Made by a program: the position numbers and the translations under genes
Origin: Encephalitozoon hellem ATCC 50504
Taxonomy: Eukaryota; Microsporidia; Unikaryonidae
Direction of reading: 5' to 3'
DNA: 64,000 nucleotides
NCBI RefSeq assembly: GCF_000277815.2
Contig: NC_018473.1
Location: 124,001 to 188,000, forward strand
The notes under the pieces: model-generated
Told to the model about the DNA's origin: nothing
The model's input: only the letters and a program-made list of their open reading frames with translations
The model's database searches: none
Shown here: one piece after another, positions 18,372 through 26,362 of the stretch
Numbering within the stretch: the stretch's first letter is position 1
Layout of the letters: each line of letters opens with the position of its first letter

Positions 18372-18593
18372 TTAGTGCTTGGCCATGCTTTCCAGCTTCT
18401 TCATCTCCCTTTGCTTCTGGCGCTCCCTTAGGAAGTTCCTCTTCTTTGTCTTCAAGATCTTGATCTTGCTAAGAAGAGCTCTCCTTTCCGCCTGCTTCTG
18501 CTGCTTTATTCTCAGCCTCTGCTTGAAGGAGAGAACAGAATTTGGACTCTTTTCTTTTTTCTCCTTCCATGACTTCAAGTAAGTTTTGCTCAT
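18372..18593 (-). CDS. small basic coiled-coil protein, possibly Cgr1-like
   Basis: 73 residues from ATG 18593; the longer frame has no support upstream. MSKTYLKSWKEKKEKSPNSV followed by a Lys/Arg/Gln-rich helix to the end (RQKQREMKKLESMAKH). The W-x-x-K-K start and basic helix recall Cgr1, a 60S biogenesis factor, but the sequence is too simple for certainty. Confidence 0.5.
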   Translation of the reverse strand: MSKTYLKSWKEKKEKSPNSVLSFKQRLRIKQQKQAERRALLSKIKILKTKKRNFLRERQKQREMKKLESMAKH

Positions 18594-18677
18594 TGCTACG
18601 GTTCCTGGAAAAATATTTTTATCGTTGCAGGCACACAATTCAAAATAGTGCAAAGCCAAGGGAGCCCTTAACAAGAA

Positions 18678-18893
18678 ATGGACAACGCCCTATATACAGC
18701 CTTCGTGGGGAGAGCTGTCAAGGTAAAGATATGTGACAGCTCGGAATTCAGAGGAACGTCTGTTGCAATAGATGCATATCTCAACATATCCTTAGAATCT
18801 GTGTCCTACATCCAAAATGGCCAGGAGCCTAGGTATTATTCCTCCCTATTCATCAAGGGATCTTACATTGATCACATAGCATTGGATTCATAG
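18678..18893 (+). CDS. LSM2: U6 snRNA-associated Sm-like protein LSm2
   Basis: 71 residues comprising a single Sm fold: Sm1 (FVGRAVKVKICDSSEFRGTS then VAIDAYLNISLESV) and Sm2 (LFIKGSYIDHIAL). Order and sequence fit LSm2 best (FIKGS-x-I in Sm2), though SmF or LSm3 cannot be excluded. It is part of the LSm ring on U6 snRNA or decaying mRNAs. Shorter than yeast LSm2 (95 residues), lacking the C-terminal tail. CCC precedes the ATG. Confidence 0.75.
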   Translation: MDNALYTAFVGRAVKVKICDSSEFRGTSVAIDAYLNISLESVSYIQNGQEPRYYSSLFIKGSYIDHIALDS

Positions 18894-18947
18894 TATGTTT
18901 TGCAGGCGATGTAGGCCTTGCACTTATCTAGACAACAAAATGAAAAT

Positions 18948-19385
18948 TTATAAGGGAGATTTATTTTTTTTGATTTCGCATGCTATCTTTCTGTTCATTG
19001 CCTGAATGTTGTATCGTACAGATTCGATATCATTCATAATCCTCAGGCTTTCTCTACGATATTCTGTGAGAAGTACTCCTAAATATTCAATTCTCAGCAT
19101 CAGATTCTCATTTTTGCTATCAGCAACCTCGTGCCGAAGAAGGTGCTTTTTAAGGGGATCACTGCGCGTGTAGTCCTTTCCGCACAGATGGCACTCAAAC
19201 GGCCTTTCGCCAGTATGCCTTCGTGCATGTGCAAGAAGAGCATGCTTGCTGACCTGCGCCTCTCCATATCTCTGGCAGCCCTTCCACAAGCACTTTGCCT
19301 CCTCGTTCTTTTCTATGTGTGAGAGCAGATGGTCTCTTACGTTGTCCTCAATATCCTCCTGGCATCCTTCCCATTCACATCTCAT
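18948..19385 (-). CDS. C2H2 zinc-finger protein, PacC/Rim101-like finger arrangement
   Basis: 145 residues. Three C2H2 fingers: MRCEWEGC...H...H, KCLWKGC...HALLAHARRH with the linker TGERP, and FECHLCGKDYTRSDPLKKHL with LRH. The two W-x-G-C fingers followed by a classical one match the PacC/Rim101 and GLI plan. A C-terminal coiled coil (about 100-140) follows. Probable nuclear DNA-binding factor. ATG 19385 follows a CCC motif; the longer frame starts at TTG. Confidence 0.75.
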   Translation of the reverse strand: MRCEWEGCQEDIEDNVRDHLLSHIEKNEEAKCLWKGCQRYGEAQVSKHALLAHARRHTGERPFECHLCGKDYTRSDPLKKHLLRHEVADSKNENLMLRIEYLGVLLTEYRRESLRIMNDIESVRYNIQAMNRKIACEIKKNKSPL

Positions 19386-19432
19386 TGTTAGGAGGGCTAA
19401 CACAAGCAAAACCTCTTTCCCCAAAATAAAAC

Positions 19433-20350
19433 TTACATTCTATGCAATTCATTGTACTTTTTGAAGGCTTGAATTTCTGAGTCATACTCGCTTATATGTA
19501 TCCTCTCCTTGGCCTCCTGGATTCTTTGTCTTAGCAGCCTAATTCTTGTCCGGTCGAATATGATGCCTCCAATAGCCCCGTTCGTGGCATTCTGCCCATC
19601 CTCAGGCGTCTTTCCTTGCTCATTCAGAATCTTCCTTCCAATCTTCTTTCTTGCCCTCCTAGAGCCGTTCTTGATTAGTAAGCAGGATGTTTGGAATAAG
19701 TTATATTCAACGCTCTCCAGGTCTCTTTCCAGCTCACTCCTTTTGCAGTATAGGCCGCACAGAACCTCTAATAAACAGAGCTCTTTCCACATCCTTTCAA
19801 CTTTCTCCTTGGAAAGCTCCTCGCTTCTTCTGCTTCTTCTACTGGGCTTGATTATCCTTTTTCTGAAGCATACATAGGCAAGTGGACTAAAGTCCTCGCT
19901 CCTGGTTAATATTCTAGACGCCATTGCCCTGACAAGCTTTTCTTTGCCCTTCACAAGGCTTTGTTCTTGTGATATGGTGCATAGCAACGTGTAAAACTCC
20001 TCTTCGCTTATTCCATACTCTTTGCACATTTTCTTGTCCTCATCATTGAGCAGATACTTGTTCTCTGCATCCTCATTCCACTCTACATACCTGCGTCTGG
20101 GTACATATCTGCCGTATATCTTTCGTGCAGGATTGTGTACCTCAACTATAACCGGAATGGGGATGCTTCCCTTCTCTCCCTCCATTATCTTCTTCAGATG
20201 AAGCTCCTTTTCCTCATCTGCCTCCATCCCTGTATCAAGCGACGGAGGAACATACTCCTCCAGAGATGATACATCCGAGGCCCCAGGCTTGTATATAGGA
20301 TATGGCTGGGTGTTGTCTATTTTCACGTTTCTCTTTCTCTTATACACCAT
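19433..20350 (-). CDS. EPL1: Enhancer of polycomb-like protein (NuA4 subunit Epl1)
   Basis: 305 residues. EPcA-domain features: IPVIVEVHNPARKIYGRYVP, RYVEWNEDAENKYLLNDED, EYGISEEEFYTLLCTISQEQ, and the diagnostic YVCFRKRIIKPSRRSRRSEE followed by a long helix. Epl1 anchors the Esa1 acetyltransferase module of NuA4/piccolo. The ATG at 20350 is used; an upstream ATG would add 21 residues of doubtful coding. Confidence 0.8.
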   Translation of the reverse strand: MVYKRKRNVKIDNTQPYPIYKPGASDVSSLEEYVPPSLDTGMEADEEKELHLKKIMEGEKGSIPIPVIVEVHNPARKIYGRYVPRRRYVEWNEDAENKYLLNDEDKKMCKEYGISEEEFYTLLCTISQEQSLVKGKEKLVRAMASRILTRSEDFSPLAYVCFRKRIIKPSRRSRRSEELSKEKVERMWKELCLLEVLCGLYCKRSELERDLESVEYNLFQTSCLLIKNGSRRARKKIGRKILNEQGKTPEDGQNATNGAIGGIIFDRTRIRLLRQRIQEAKERIHISEYDSEIQAFKKYNELHRM

Positions 20351-20437
20351 GGATAAATTTTCAAGGTTGTGTTTAAACCACAAACAAATTTGTGTTCCAC
20401 TGAGCGGATACACCGTCGGTAGTCCTGAGACCCTTTA

Positions 20438-21085
20438 ATGCAGAAGGCAATAGAACTGGTTACCACAGAGTTAAGAAGCACACATAACTCAGAAGTCATA
20501 GAGAGATGGTATATTTCGTATCTCAAAGAAAAGGAACACCCGAAGAGCATGTTTAGAGATGTCCTGTCCATCACCATGCCGGACATCGAAAGCTCTGATG
20601 TACTGGAATCCACCGCCATGCTTTTTGAAATGTCGCAAAAGGCAGCAGATGAAATGTCGCTAAAAGATGTAGACCACTCATATGAATACTCAATGGAGGT
20701 GATTTCAATTTTCACTGTATACAATCTGATTTTCCCGATAATCGAAAAACACGTCAAGGATAAGACTCTGGGAAGCAGAATCTTAGGTATTTATAATGAT
20801 GCAAGCATGCACATGAATAGACCTCGAAAAGGGTCGTTGGAGGTCTTGGAAGGAAGAAGAAGGTTTTTTTTCGATCTTTACATTCCTGTGATGATATACT
20901 TCATATGCACAGGAAGGAATTACGACATGAAGGATAAGGAGGAGGAGTTTGTTAGGATGTATTTGGTGAAGAGGAAGGGAAGTGAATGGAATGGAGCATG
21001 CATGGATCAGTTTTGCAAGAAGATGTCTTGTGGAGAGGAAAAAGTCCACGAAGCACTGGAGTTTCTTTTCTACAAGGCATACTAG
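20438..21085 (+). CDS. hypothetical helical protein
   Basis: 215 residues, helix-rich, with hydrophobic stretches at about 88-102 (VISIFTVYNLIFPII) and 146-158 (LYIPVMIYFICTG) that could be buried helices. No recognised motif. CCC lies just before the ATG. Start-to-start with the Epl1 gene (divergent, 87 bp apart). Confidence 0.6.
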   Translation: MQKAIELVTTELRSTHNSEVIERWYISYLKEKEHPKSMFRDVLSITMPDIESSDVLESTAMLFEMSQKAADEMSLKDVDHSYEYSMEVISIFTVYNLIFPIIEKHVKDKTLGSRILGIYNDASMHMNRPRKGSLEVLEGRRRFFFDLYIPVMIYFICTGRNYDMKDKEEEFVRMYLVKRKGSEWNGACMDQFCKKMSCGEEKVHEALEFLFYKAY

Positions 21086-21140
21086 GCTAGAGTACTGCGA
21101 TAGCGTGTAGATATTGAAAATTCGGACGATTTTTTGCCCC

Positions 21141-22091
21141 ATGACCAGGGAGATTAATAGCAAGGATGAAGAAAGTCTTTCTCTCTTCAAAAGAAACCTT
21201 AGGAAGATGATTCTGCTGGAGGAGGAGGGCAGGAGAAGAAGAGAAAGTCTCAACTCCCGGAAGCTAGTTTCTATAAGGGTTGGAAAGATTGAAGGGATAA
21301 TGGAAGAACCTGAGAGAAAATTTGTAGAAGAAAAAAGAAGGGTGTTTGAGGGGCCAAAGATGGAATATGAGCGGGAAGGAAGAGTGAAAGAAAGAATAAA
21401 AGGTTTTGACAATCAAGGGAAAAGGATGGAGGAAAGAGATGCAGAGAGTGTGTGTGCCAAGGGCTTTGTTTGTTTGAAAGATAAGGAAGACGAAGTGCAG
21501 GGAGAGACGCTAGGGGACTGCGGGATGAATGGAGACGGCATCAATGGTGAAAGGTCGAGAATTGTTGAGGAATGTAAATCTAGCGTTGGGAGAGAGCTTT
21601 GTGAAGTTGGACCTGAGTATAAGGACGAAGGGGTAGATGATGATAGCTTTAAGGAAATCTCTGTCGAGGACATTAAAAAGAGTCTTTTGGCGGAGCTAGA
21701 AGAGGAAAGGGAAAGCGACATGGATGTCATAAACACTGTGGTGAAGTCTGAGAACCCGATGCAGTCTGAACAAGAGGTAGTATATGTTGATAATGTAAAT
21801 GCTTCTCCCGAAGTGGAGAAGAATCCATATGGTGCAGGATGTAATATATATGCTTATGACACTCATTATAAAATCTCCGATCTTTCAAAAGGAAACCTTG
21901 GGATTCTGACGTCCTCCGATGAAAAGAGCCCTTGTGGCCAGATAAATAGTGAGAGCTCTACAAAGGAGGTTGTAGACGGGAGCCTTGAAGCAGGCGCGGT
22001 GACGTACCAAGACCCCGAAGAGGAGAAGAATGAAGGGGGATGGTTCTCGTCTATCTTTGGATCTATTTTCTCCACATGCTGTGGTGGGTAG
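21141..22091 (+). CDS. acidic low-complexity protein with C-terminal cysteine pair
   Basis: 316 residues from the ATG at 21141, which directly follows CCCC; the longer frame begins at TTG. Basic Arg-rich start (EEEGRRRRESLNSRK), long Glu/Asp-rich disordered middle, and a hydrophobic end GGWFSSIFGSIFSTCCGG that could be lipidated on its two cysteines or insert in a membrane. No domain recognised. Probably lineage-specific. Confidence 0.6.
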   Translation: MTREINSKDEESLSLFKRNLRKMILLEEEGRRRRESLNSRKLVSIRVGKIEGIMEEPERKFVEEKRRVFEGPKMEYEREGRVKERIKGFDNQGKRMEERDAESVCAKGFVCLKDKEDEVQGETLGDCGMNGDGINGERSRIVEECKSSVGRELCEVGPEYKDEGVDDDSFKEISVEDIKKSLLAELEEERESDMDVINTVVKSENPMQSEQEVVYVDNVNASPEVEKNPYGAGCNIYAYDTHYKISDLSKGNLGILTSSDEKSPCGQINSESSTKEVVDGSLEAGAVTYQDPEEEKNEGGWFSSIFGSIFSTCCGG

Positions 22092-22189
22092 GAATAAAGA
22101 GTTGTAATGGTTTTTATCTGGTGATTGCATGGCTCTTATGCTACAAGTCTTGAGCAATAAAATTTATCAATGAAAATTCTAGCCCTCGA

Positions 22190-23302
22190 ATGGTTGATGG
22201 AAGGAAGGTGCTGTTTGCAAGGTCTTCGAAGTCGAACAACCTGAGCATGGGGATTGTGGGGCTTCCGAATGTAGGGAAGTCCACCCTATTTAATTTTCTC
22301 ACTAGAAACAACGTTCCCGCAGAAAACTATCCGTTCTGTACTATTGATCCCTCTGAGGGGCGTGTAGAGATCCAAGACGAAAGAGTAGAGATGCTGGCTG
22401 AGAAGTATATGCCCCACAATATTGTAAGGGCATATCTAAGTGTGACGGACATAGCGGGACTAGTAAAAGGAGCAAGTACGGGTGTTGGGCTTGGAAACCA
22501 CTTTTTGGATAATATCAGGAATGTGGACGGGATCTTCCATGTTGTAAGATGCTTTGAAGATCCGGAGGTAGCGCATTTTGAGGACGGGGTAGACCCAATA
22601 AGAGACATAGAAATAGTCAATGAAGAGCTAAGGCTCAAGGACTATGAGACGTTGGTTAGGCATGAGGAAAAAATGCTAAAGGATCTGAGGTCAAAGCCTT
22701 CTGACAAAAAGTTGAAGGATCAGGCTGCACTGGTCAAAAGGCTTGTGGAGATACTGAAGAAGGATTGGGTGAATAAGCATGAGTTCAACGAAGAAGAGAT
22801 TGCATACATCAGCACTTTGAACCTACTTACGGTGAAGAATGTGGTGTACCTTGCCAATATCAGTGAGAAGGATTACGAGATGCGCCGTGCAAACAAGCAT
22901 TTGCGAGCTGTTTTGAAATACTCTAGCGATGTGATTGTATTCAGCGCAGCATATGAGAGCAGCCATGATTCAAGGGTGTTTTTGGATAAGCTTGTTAAGA
23001 AAGGCTATGAGTCGCTAGACCTCATTAACTTCTTCACGGTGGGAAAGGATGAGGTTAGGAGCTGGACAATAAGGAGGGGGATAAGTGCGCCTTCTGCAGG
23101 TGCGGTGATTCACTCTGATTTTAAGAAGTACTTTATAATGGCAGAGGTTATGTCTTTTGAAGATCTCAAAGCTTACGGGAGTGAGGCTGAGGTAAAGAAG
23201 GCCGGAAAGTACCACCAAAGAGGCAAGACTTATGTTGTCAATGACGGAGACATAATTCTTTTCAAAGTCAACCCGCCTAAGTCTATAGGAAAGAAGAAAT
23301 GA
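22190..23302 (+). CDS. OLA1: Obg-like ATPase OLA1/YchF
   Basis: 370 residues, near the usual 390. P-loop GLPNVGKST (24-32), switch-type DIAGLVKGAS, and NISE in place of NKxD (about 223), the change that gives this family ATP rather than GTP preference. C-terminal TGS domain (FFTVGKDEVRSWTIRRG...DFKKYFIMAEVMSFED). Ribosome-associated regulator. CCC before the ATG. Confidence 0.93.
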   Translation: MVDGRKVLFARSSKSNNLSMGIVGLPNVGKSTLFNFLTRNNVPAENYPFCTIDPSEGRVEIQDERVEMLAEKYMPHNIVRAYLSVTDIAGLVKGASTGVGLGNHFLDNIRNVDGIFHVVRCFEDPEVAHFEDGVDPIRDIEIVNEELRLKDYETLVRHEEKMLKDLRSKPSDKKLKDQAALVKRLVEILKKDWVNKHEFNEEEIAYISTLNLLTVKNVVYLANISEKDYEMRRANKHLRAVLKYSSDVIVFSAAYESSHDSRVFLDKLVKKGYESLDLINFFTVGKDEVRSWTIRRGISAPSAGAVIHSDFKKYFIMAEVMSFEDLKAYGSEAEVKKAGKYHQRGKTYVVNDGDIILFKVNPPKSIGKKK

Positions 23303-23352
23303 ATGTTCCTGGCGATTAAATAGAATTTATTTATGTTTCTATGTGTACACAG

Positions 23353-24990
23353 CTAGAAGAAATAGAATTCAAAGTCATCAGCCTCCTTTGTTTTTTCTTG
23401 GATCTGCTCCTCAGGCTTATGGACTTCCTTCCCATCTATCTTCTTGAGGATGTCTCGAAGCCTTTCGATGAGCTCGTTTTTCTTACCAGTGTGGTTCAGC
23501 CCAAATTCCTTCATAAGACTCTTGAGCTGCTGGACTGTGACGTTGTTGAAATCGAGTTCGTTTATTGAGTTCCTAAAGTTCTGCACAACCTCCTTGAACT
23601 CGTCGGTGACACCCTTATTGGAATTAAGGAACAGTGGGAATATAGAGTTCCCATTGCTCCTTTCGGGAGGGCTCTTCCTCATTGCACCAAGATACATTTT
23701 CTGACTGTCATCTACGCCCTGAATAAAGTCTAGGCTTGAATATTTTGATGGATGGACAATTCCAGGGTGTATTCCTTGATTGCTTTTTATATACTGCCAC
23801 AAAAGAGGATTGCTTTTTCTTTTCTTTCTATTCATCCATATATTACCTTGTGCTGGTGTGTCCATGTATCTCTGCTGAAAGTGTGTCCTAAAGGTAGGCC
23901 CTCCCGGGAATAACGAAGCCATCATCCTTCTATCATAGTCTATTCCTTCCGTGTTTCCAGGCACTTTCTGATTATTTACATGGGAAGCCTGCTCTTGATT
24001 AAATTCGCGATCGATGAACATCTGAGATGAAGGAAATCCGCCGCCGGCATATGGGTAGCTTCTATGCCCTTCTGGAATGTGTATTCTAGAAATTTCGTTG
24101 GGCGCATAGGGACTTGCTCTTCTTTCGTAAAAAGAGTGGCGCTCGTTTCCGGGAGACCCCTCATAGTAGGGATCAACCCCCATCCTCATTTGAAAGTGCC
24201 CATTACGAAATCTCTGGTTGAGCTCTTCGATTCCCTGTCCTTCAGGATACAGGGTATGTGTTGAATCCTCATGGGGTCTTCCTTCTTGAATACTTTTCTT
24301 CAGAGACTCATGCCTGTCGTAGTCTTCTTTGGCCTTAGTGAAGTCCTGCTGAAACCCCCATGAGGCATGTGGACCAGGCTGCGCGGGACTACTGAACATG
24401 TCTTCTCGGAAGAGTCTTCTGCTCATTTCTGAAAAATTACCATCTTGAGGACTGCAAGCCTCCGTCTTGAATTCCTGAAGAAAGGATGGGCGCTTTGTGA
24501 CGTTCTGCTCACCTGCACTTCTTCTATTGGAGTACGAGGAGTCCTTGTCGATGGGACTTCCCGCAATGTCTTCAATGTGACCTAATTCATTGGACCCGTA
24601 GGTCTCTATTCCCTGTACATTTTGCACACCGCTCGGGCCAATTCCGGTACTACAAACTTCGTTAGAAGAAAAATCTTTCGTTCTGGAAAACGGCCTATTG
24701 AATTCGAGAAAGCTGGTTAGGCTATTTGGAGAGCCGTTGGCGATGTCTCTCTGGTGATATTCACTAGATATGGAGTTTTGTAGCCTTTGAAACTCACTTA
24801 GAGATGCTTGATCGCCCTGATTTATAAACTGATGATGCCCATACTTGCTTTTGTTTCCAAAATCATTTTGAGACTGGGTAAGGTGTAGAAAGGATTCCAC
24901 ATCCCGTTTGCGAGGCCGTCCCCTCGATGGAATTTCTATAGGCTTGCCATTGTGGTCGTCTTCCATCCTGTCTCCTTTTCTATCCATCAT
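23353..24990 (-). CDS. AT-hook and SAP-domain protein, probable chromatin factor
   Basis: 545 residues. AT-hook RGRPRK at 23-28, a long Gln/Asn/Ser/Pro/Gly-rich disordered middle, and a C-terminal SAP motif (about 480-515: VTVQQLKSLMKEFGLNHTGK then KNELIERLRDIL). Both motifs bind AT-rich or scaffold DNA, so a nuclear architectural or transcription role is inferred. No catalytic domain seen. Confidence 0.7.
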   Translation of the reverse strand: MMDRKGDRMEDDHNGKPIEIPSRGRPRKRDVESFLHLTQSQNDFGNKSKYGHHQFINQGDQASLSEFQRLQNSISSEYHQRDIANGSPNSLTSFLEFNRPFSRTKDFSSNEVCSTGIGPSGVQNVQGIETYGSNELGHIEDIAGSPIDKDSSYSNRRSAGEQNVTKRPSFLQEFKTEACSPQDGNFSEMSRRLFREDMFSSPAQPGPHASWGFQQDFTKAKEDYDRHESLKKSIQEGRPHEDSTHTLYPEGQGIEELNQRFRNGHFQMRMGVDPYYEGSPGNERHSFYERRASPYAPNEISRIHIPEGHRSYPYAGGGFPSSQMFIDREFNQEQASHVNNQKVPGNTEGIDYDRRMMASLFPGGPTFRTHFQQRYMDTPAQGNIWMNRKKRKSNPLLWQYIKSNQGIHPGIVHPSKYSSLDFIQGVDDSQKMYLGAMRKSPPERSNGNSIFPLFLNSNKGVTDEFKEVVQNFRNSINELDFNNVTVQQLKSLMKEFGLNHTGKKNELIERLRDILKKIDGKEVHKPEEQIQEKTKEADDFEFYFF

Positions 24991-25140
24991 TTTCTTTTAA
25001 ATGTTTTAGGTCTTCTGTTTCATTTCCTACAAATAGGATCTTGAGACTTCACCTGTAACCAGTAAGGCATGAGCTCATTCCGAAGCTTCATTCCTCGAAA
25101 AAGAAAGCGTACAGTCAAAATGTTGTTTTGTTTATAAGCA

Positions 25141-25599
25141 ATGATGCCTGGGGAGGAGGAGAAGGTATATATGCTTCTAGAGCTAGAAAGGATTAAAGAG
25201 CTTAGAATCCCACATCTTTATGTGTTTCCCACAGCTGCTCTAGAATTTACATGTGCGGTATTTAAAGGCCCTAGATACACAGCTTTCAAACTAGTAAAGC
25301 GTAAAATTCACGAGAAGTGGATGGTTCTACTAGACGAAGAACACAGCAAGGAGGCAAAAGAAATAGCCAGTACACATGACGCACACACAACACTTTACAG
25401 GGTCATGCAGGCGCTAAGCAATTACCTCGACTCCAAAACACTCAAAAAGCCCAAGGACATTTTCCCATTCATCTTCAAGGATCCAGCCAATGGAAAAAGG
25501 GACATTTCGGAGCTTCTACTCTTCATCGAAAGCAGATGCTTTAAGAAGAATAGCAATGGGCAAAAGGCCATTGCCCATTCGAACAGAGGCGCCCAATAG
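25141..25599 (+). CDS. hypothetical protein
   Basis: 152 residues, mixed alpha/beta, with a central stretch LYVFPTAALEFTCAVFKGPR and helices around ASTHDAHTTLYRVMQALSNY. No signal, membrane segment or motif recognised. Converges on RPL14 with 19 bases between stops. Confidence 0.5.
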   Translation: MMPGEEEKVYMLLELERIKELRIPHLYVFPTAALEFTCAVFKGPRYTAFKLVKRKIHEKWMVLLDEEHSKEAKEIASTHDAHTTLYRVMQALSNYLDSKTLKKPKDIFPFIFKDPANGKRDISELLLFIESRCFKKNSNGQKAIAHSNRGAQ

Positions 25600-25618
25600 A
25601 AACGGTAAAGATGTTTAA

Positions 25619-25969
25619 TCATATCAGCCCTTTCTCTTTCAGAAGTGACTCCTCAACTTTCTTCCTAAGATTCATCTTGAACCTGTCAAAATCATTGGTT
25701 GTGTCTTCCGTATGAGTGGATTCGGGAATGAGCTTTCCTATCTCCTCTGCGCTAAGGCCCTTGATGTCAAATGATTTTTCATCAAGGTGAAGATTGGATA
25801 TAGAGCACATCTCCCTCTCTCCATCCTTTCTTTGAATAAGCACAAAAGTTGCATCAATGATGCCGACAATTATGCCATATGTATGCCTTTTTTCTTTCAG
25901 TGCAGGTGCCACAATTCTTCCCAGTTTTACTGTCCTCTAAAGTTAGCCAAGGAGATATTCACTTACCAT
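25619..25969 (-). CDS. RPL14: 60S ribosomal protein L14 (spliced)
   Basis: Exons complement 25969-25967 (ATG only) and 25936-25619; intron 25937-25966. Spliced product is 106 residues beginning MRTVKLGRIVAPALKEKRHT, with the KOW-like GRIV...GIIVGIIDATFVLI core and the L14e C-terminal signature NDFDRFKMNLRKKV. Unspliced RNA would stop at TAA after eight codons. AAATTTTGCCCTAAAA stands directly before the ATG. Confidence 0.9.
25937..25966 (-). other. spliceosomal intron in RPL14 (30 nt)
   Basis: Minus strand begins GTAAGTGAAT and ends GGCTAACTTTAG, with a consensus CTAAC branch box 5 bases before the AG. Directly after the ATG, so exon 1 coding is three bases. Confidence 0.93.
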
Positions 25970-25987
25970 TTTTAGGGCAAAATTTTG
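25970..25987 (-). promoter_or_regulatory. ribosomal-protein promoter motif upstream of RPL14
   Basis: Minus strand reads CAAAATTTTGCCCTAAAA immediately before the ATG. Confidence 0.6.
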
Positions 25988-26035
25988 TAGTGATTTAACC
26001 GAAGGAAAGGTGCTAGCTGCATCCCCCAGAACTGC

Positions 26036-26335
26036 ATGAAGATAACAGACTTGCAGAACGAGGTAAACCACCTTCTGTTTCTTTACTTCACATCGATAGG
26101 CGTTATCCAGAGGGATGCAGGACTAAGTGATGTTTATGACAAAATGGAGGAGCTGAAGAGAGAGATTGATGACTGCAGAAAGAGGATTATCCGACTTGTA
26201 GACTCGGAGGAGGCAGATGTGGAGCTATGCAGCGATTATAGAGAGATAATTGCCGAAGGTAAGGAGTTTGTAAAGGATGGACTGAGCTTTCTTGACAAAC
26301 TCTTGAGGAAGGACTATGGCTCAGGTAGCTGTTAA
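26036..26335 (+). CDS. Mediator subunit Med21/Srb7-like
   Basis: 99 residues, two long helices. The N-terminal DLQNEVNHLLFLYFTSIGVI then QRDA and the later ELKREIDDCRKRIIRLVDSE match the Med21 pattern (LQ..VD.L...F..SIG.LQ, then I..K...I..LIDSLP). Med21 pairs with Med7 at the Mediator middle module. CCCCC lies just upstream of the ATG. Short coiled proteins can mimic this, so moderate. Confidence 0.55.
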   Translation: MKITDLQNEVNHLLFLYFTSIGVIQRDAGLSDVYDKMEELKREIDDCRKRIIRLVDSEEADVELCSDYREIIAEGKEFVKDGLSFLDKLLRKDYGSGSC

Positions 26336-26362
26336 CACAAGGGATTTTGGCCTGCCCTTAAA

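Noticed and set aside
25069..25137. 22-codon frame with a basic centre (FIPRKRKRTVK), considered as an RPL41-type mini gene
   Set aside because: Does not match the L41 pattern, has no CCC motif, and lies just before another gene start.
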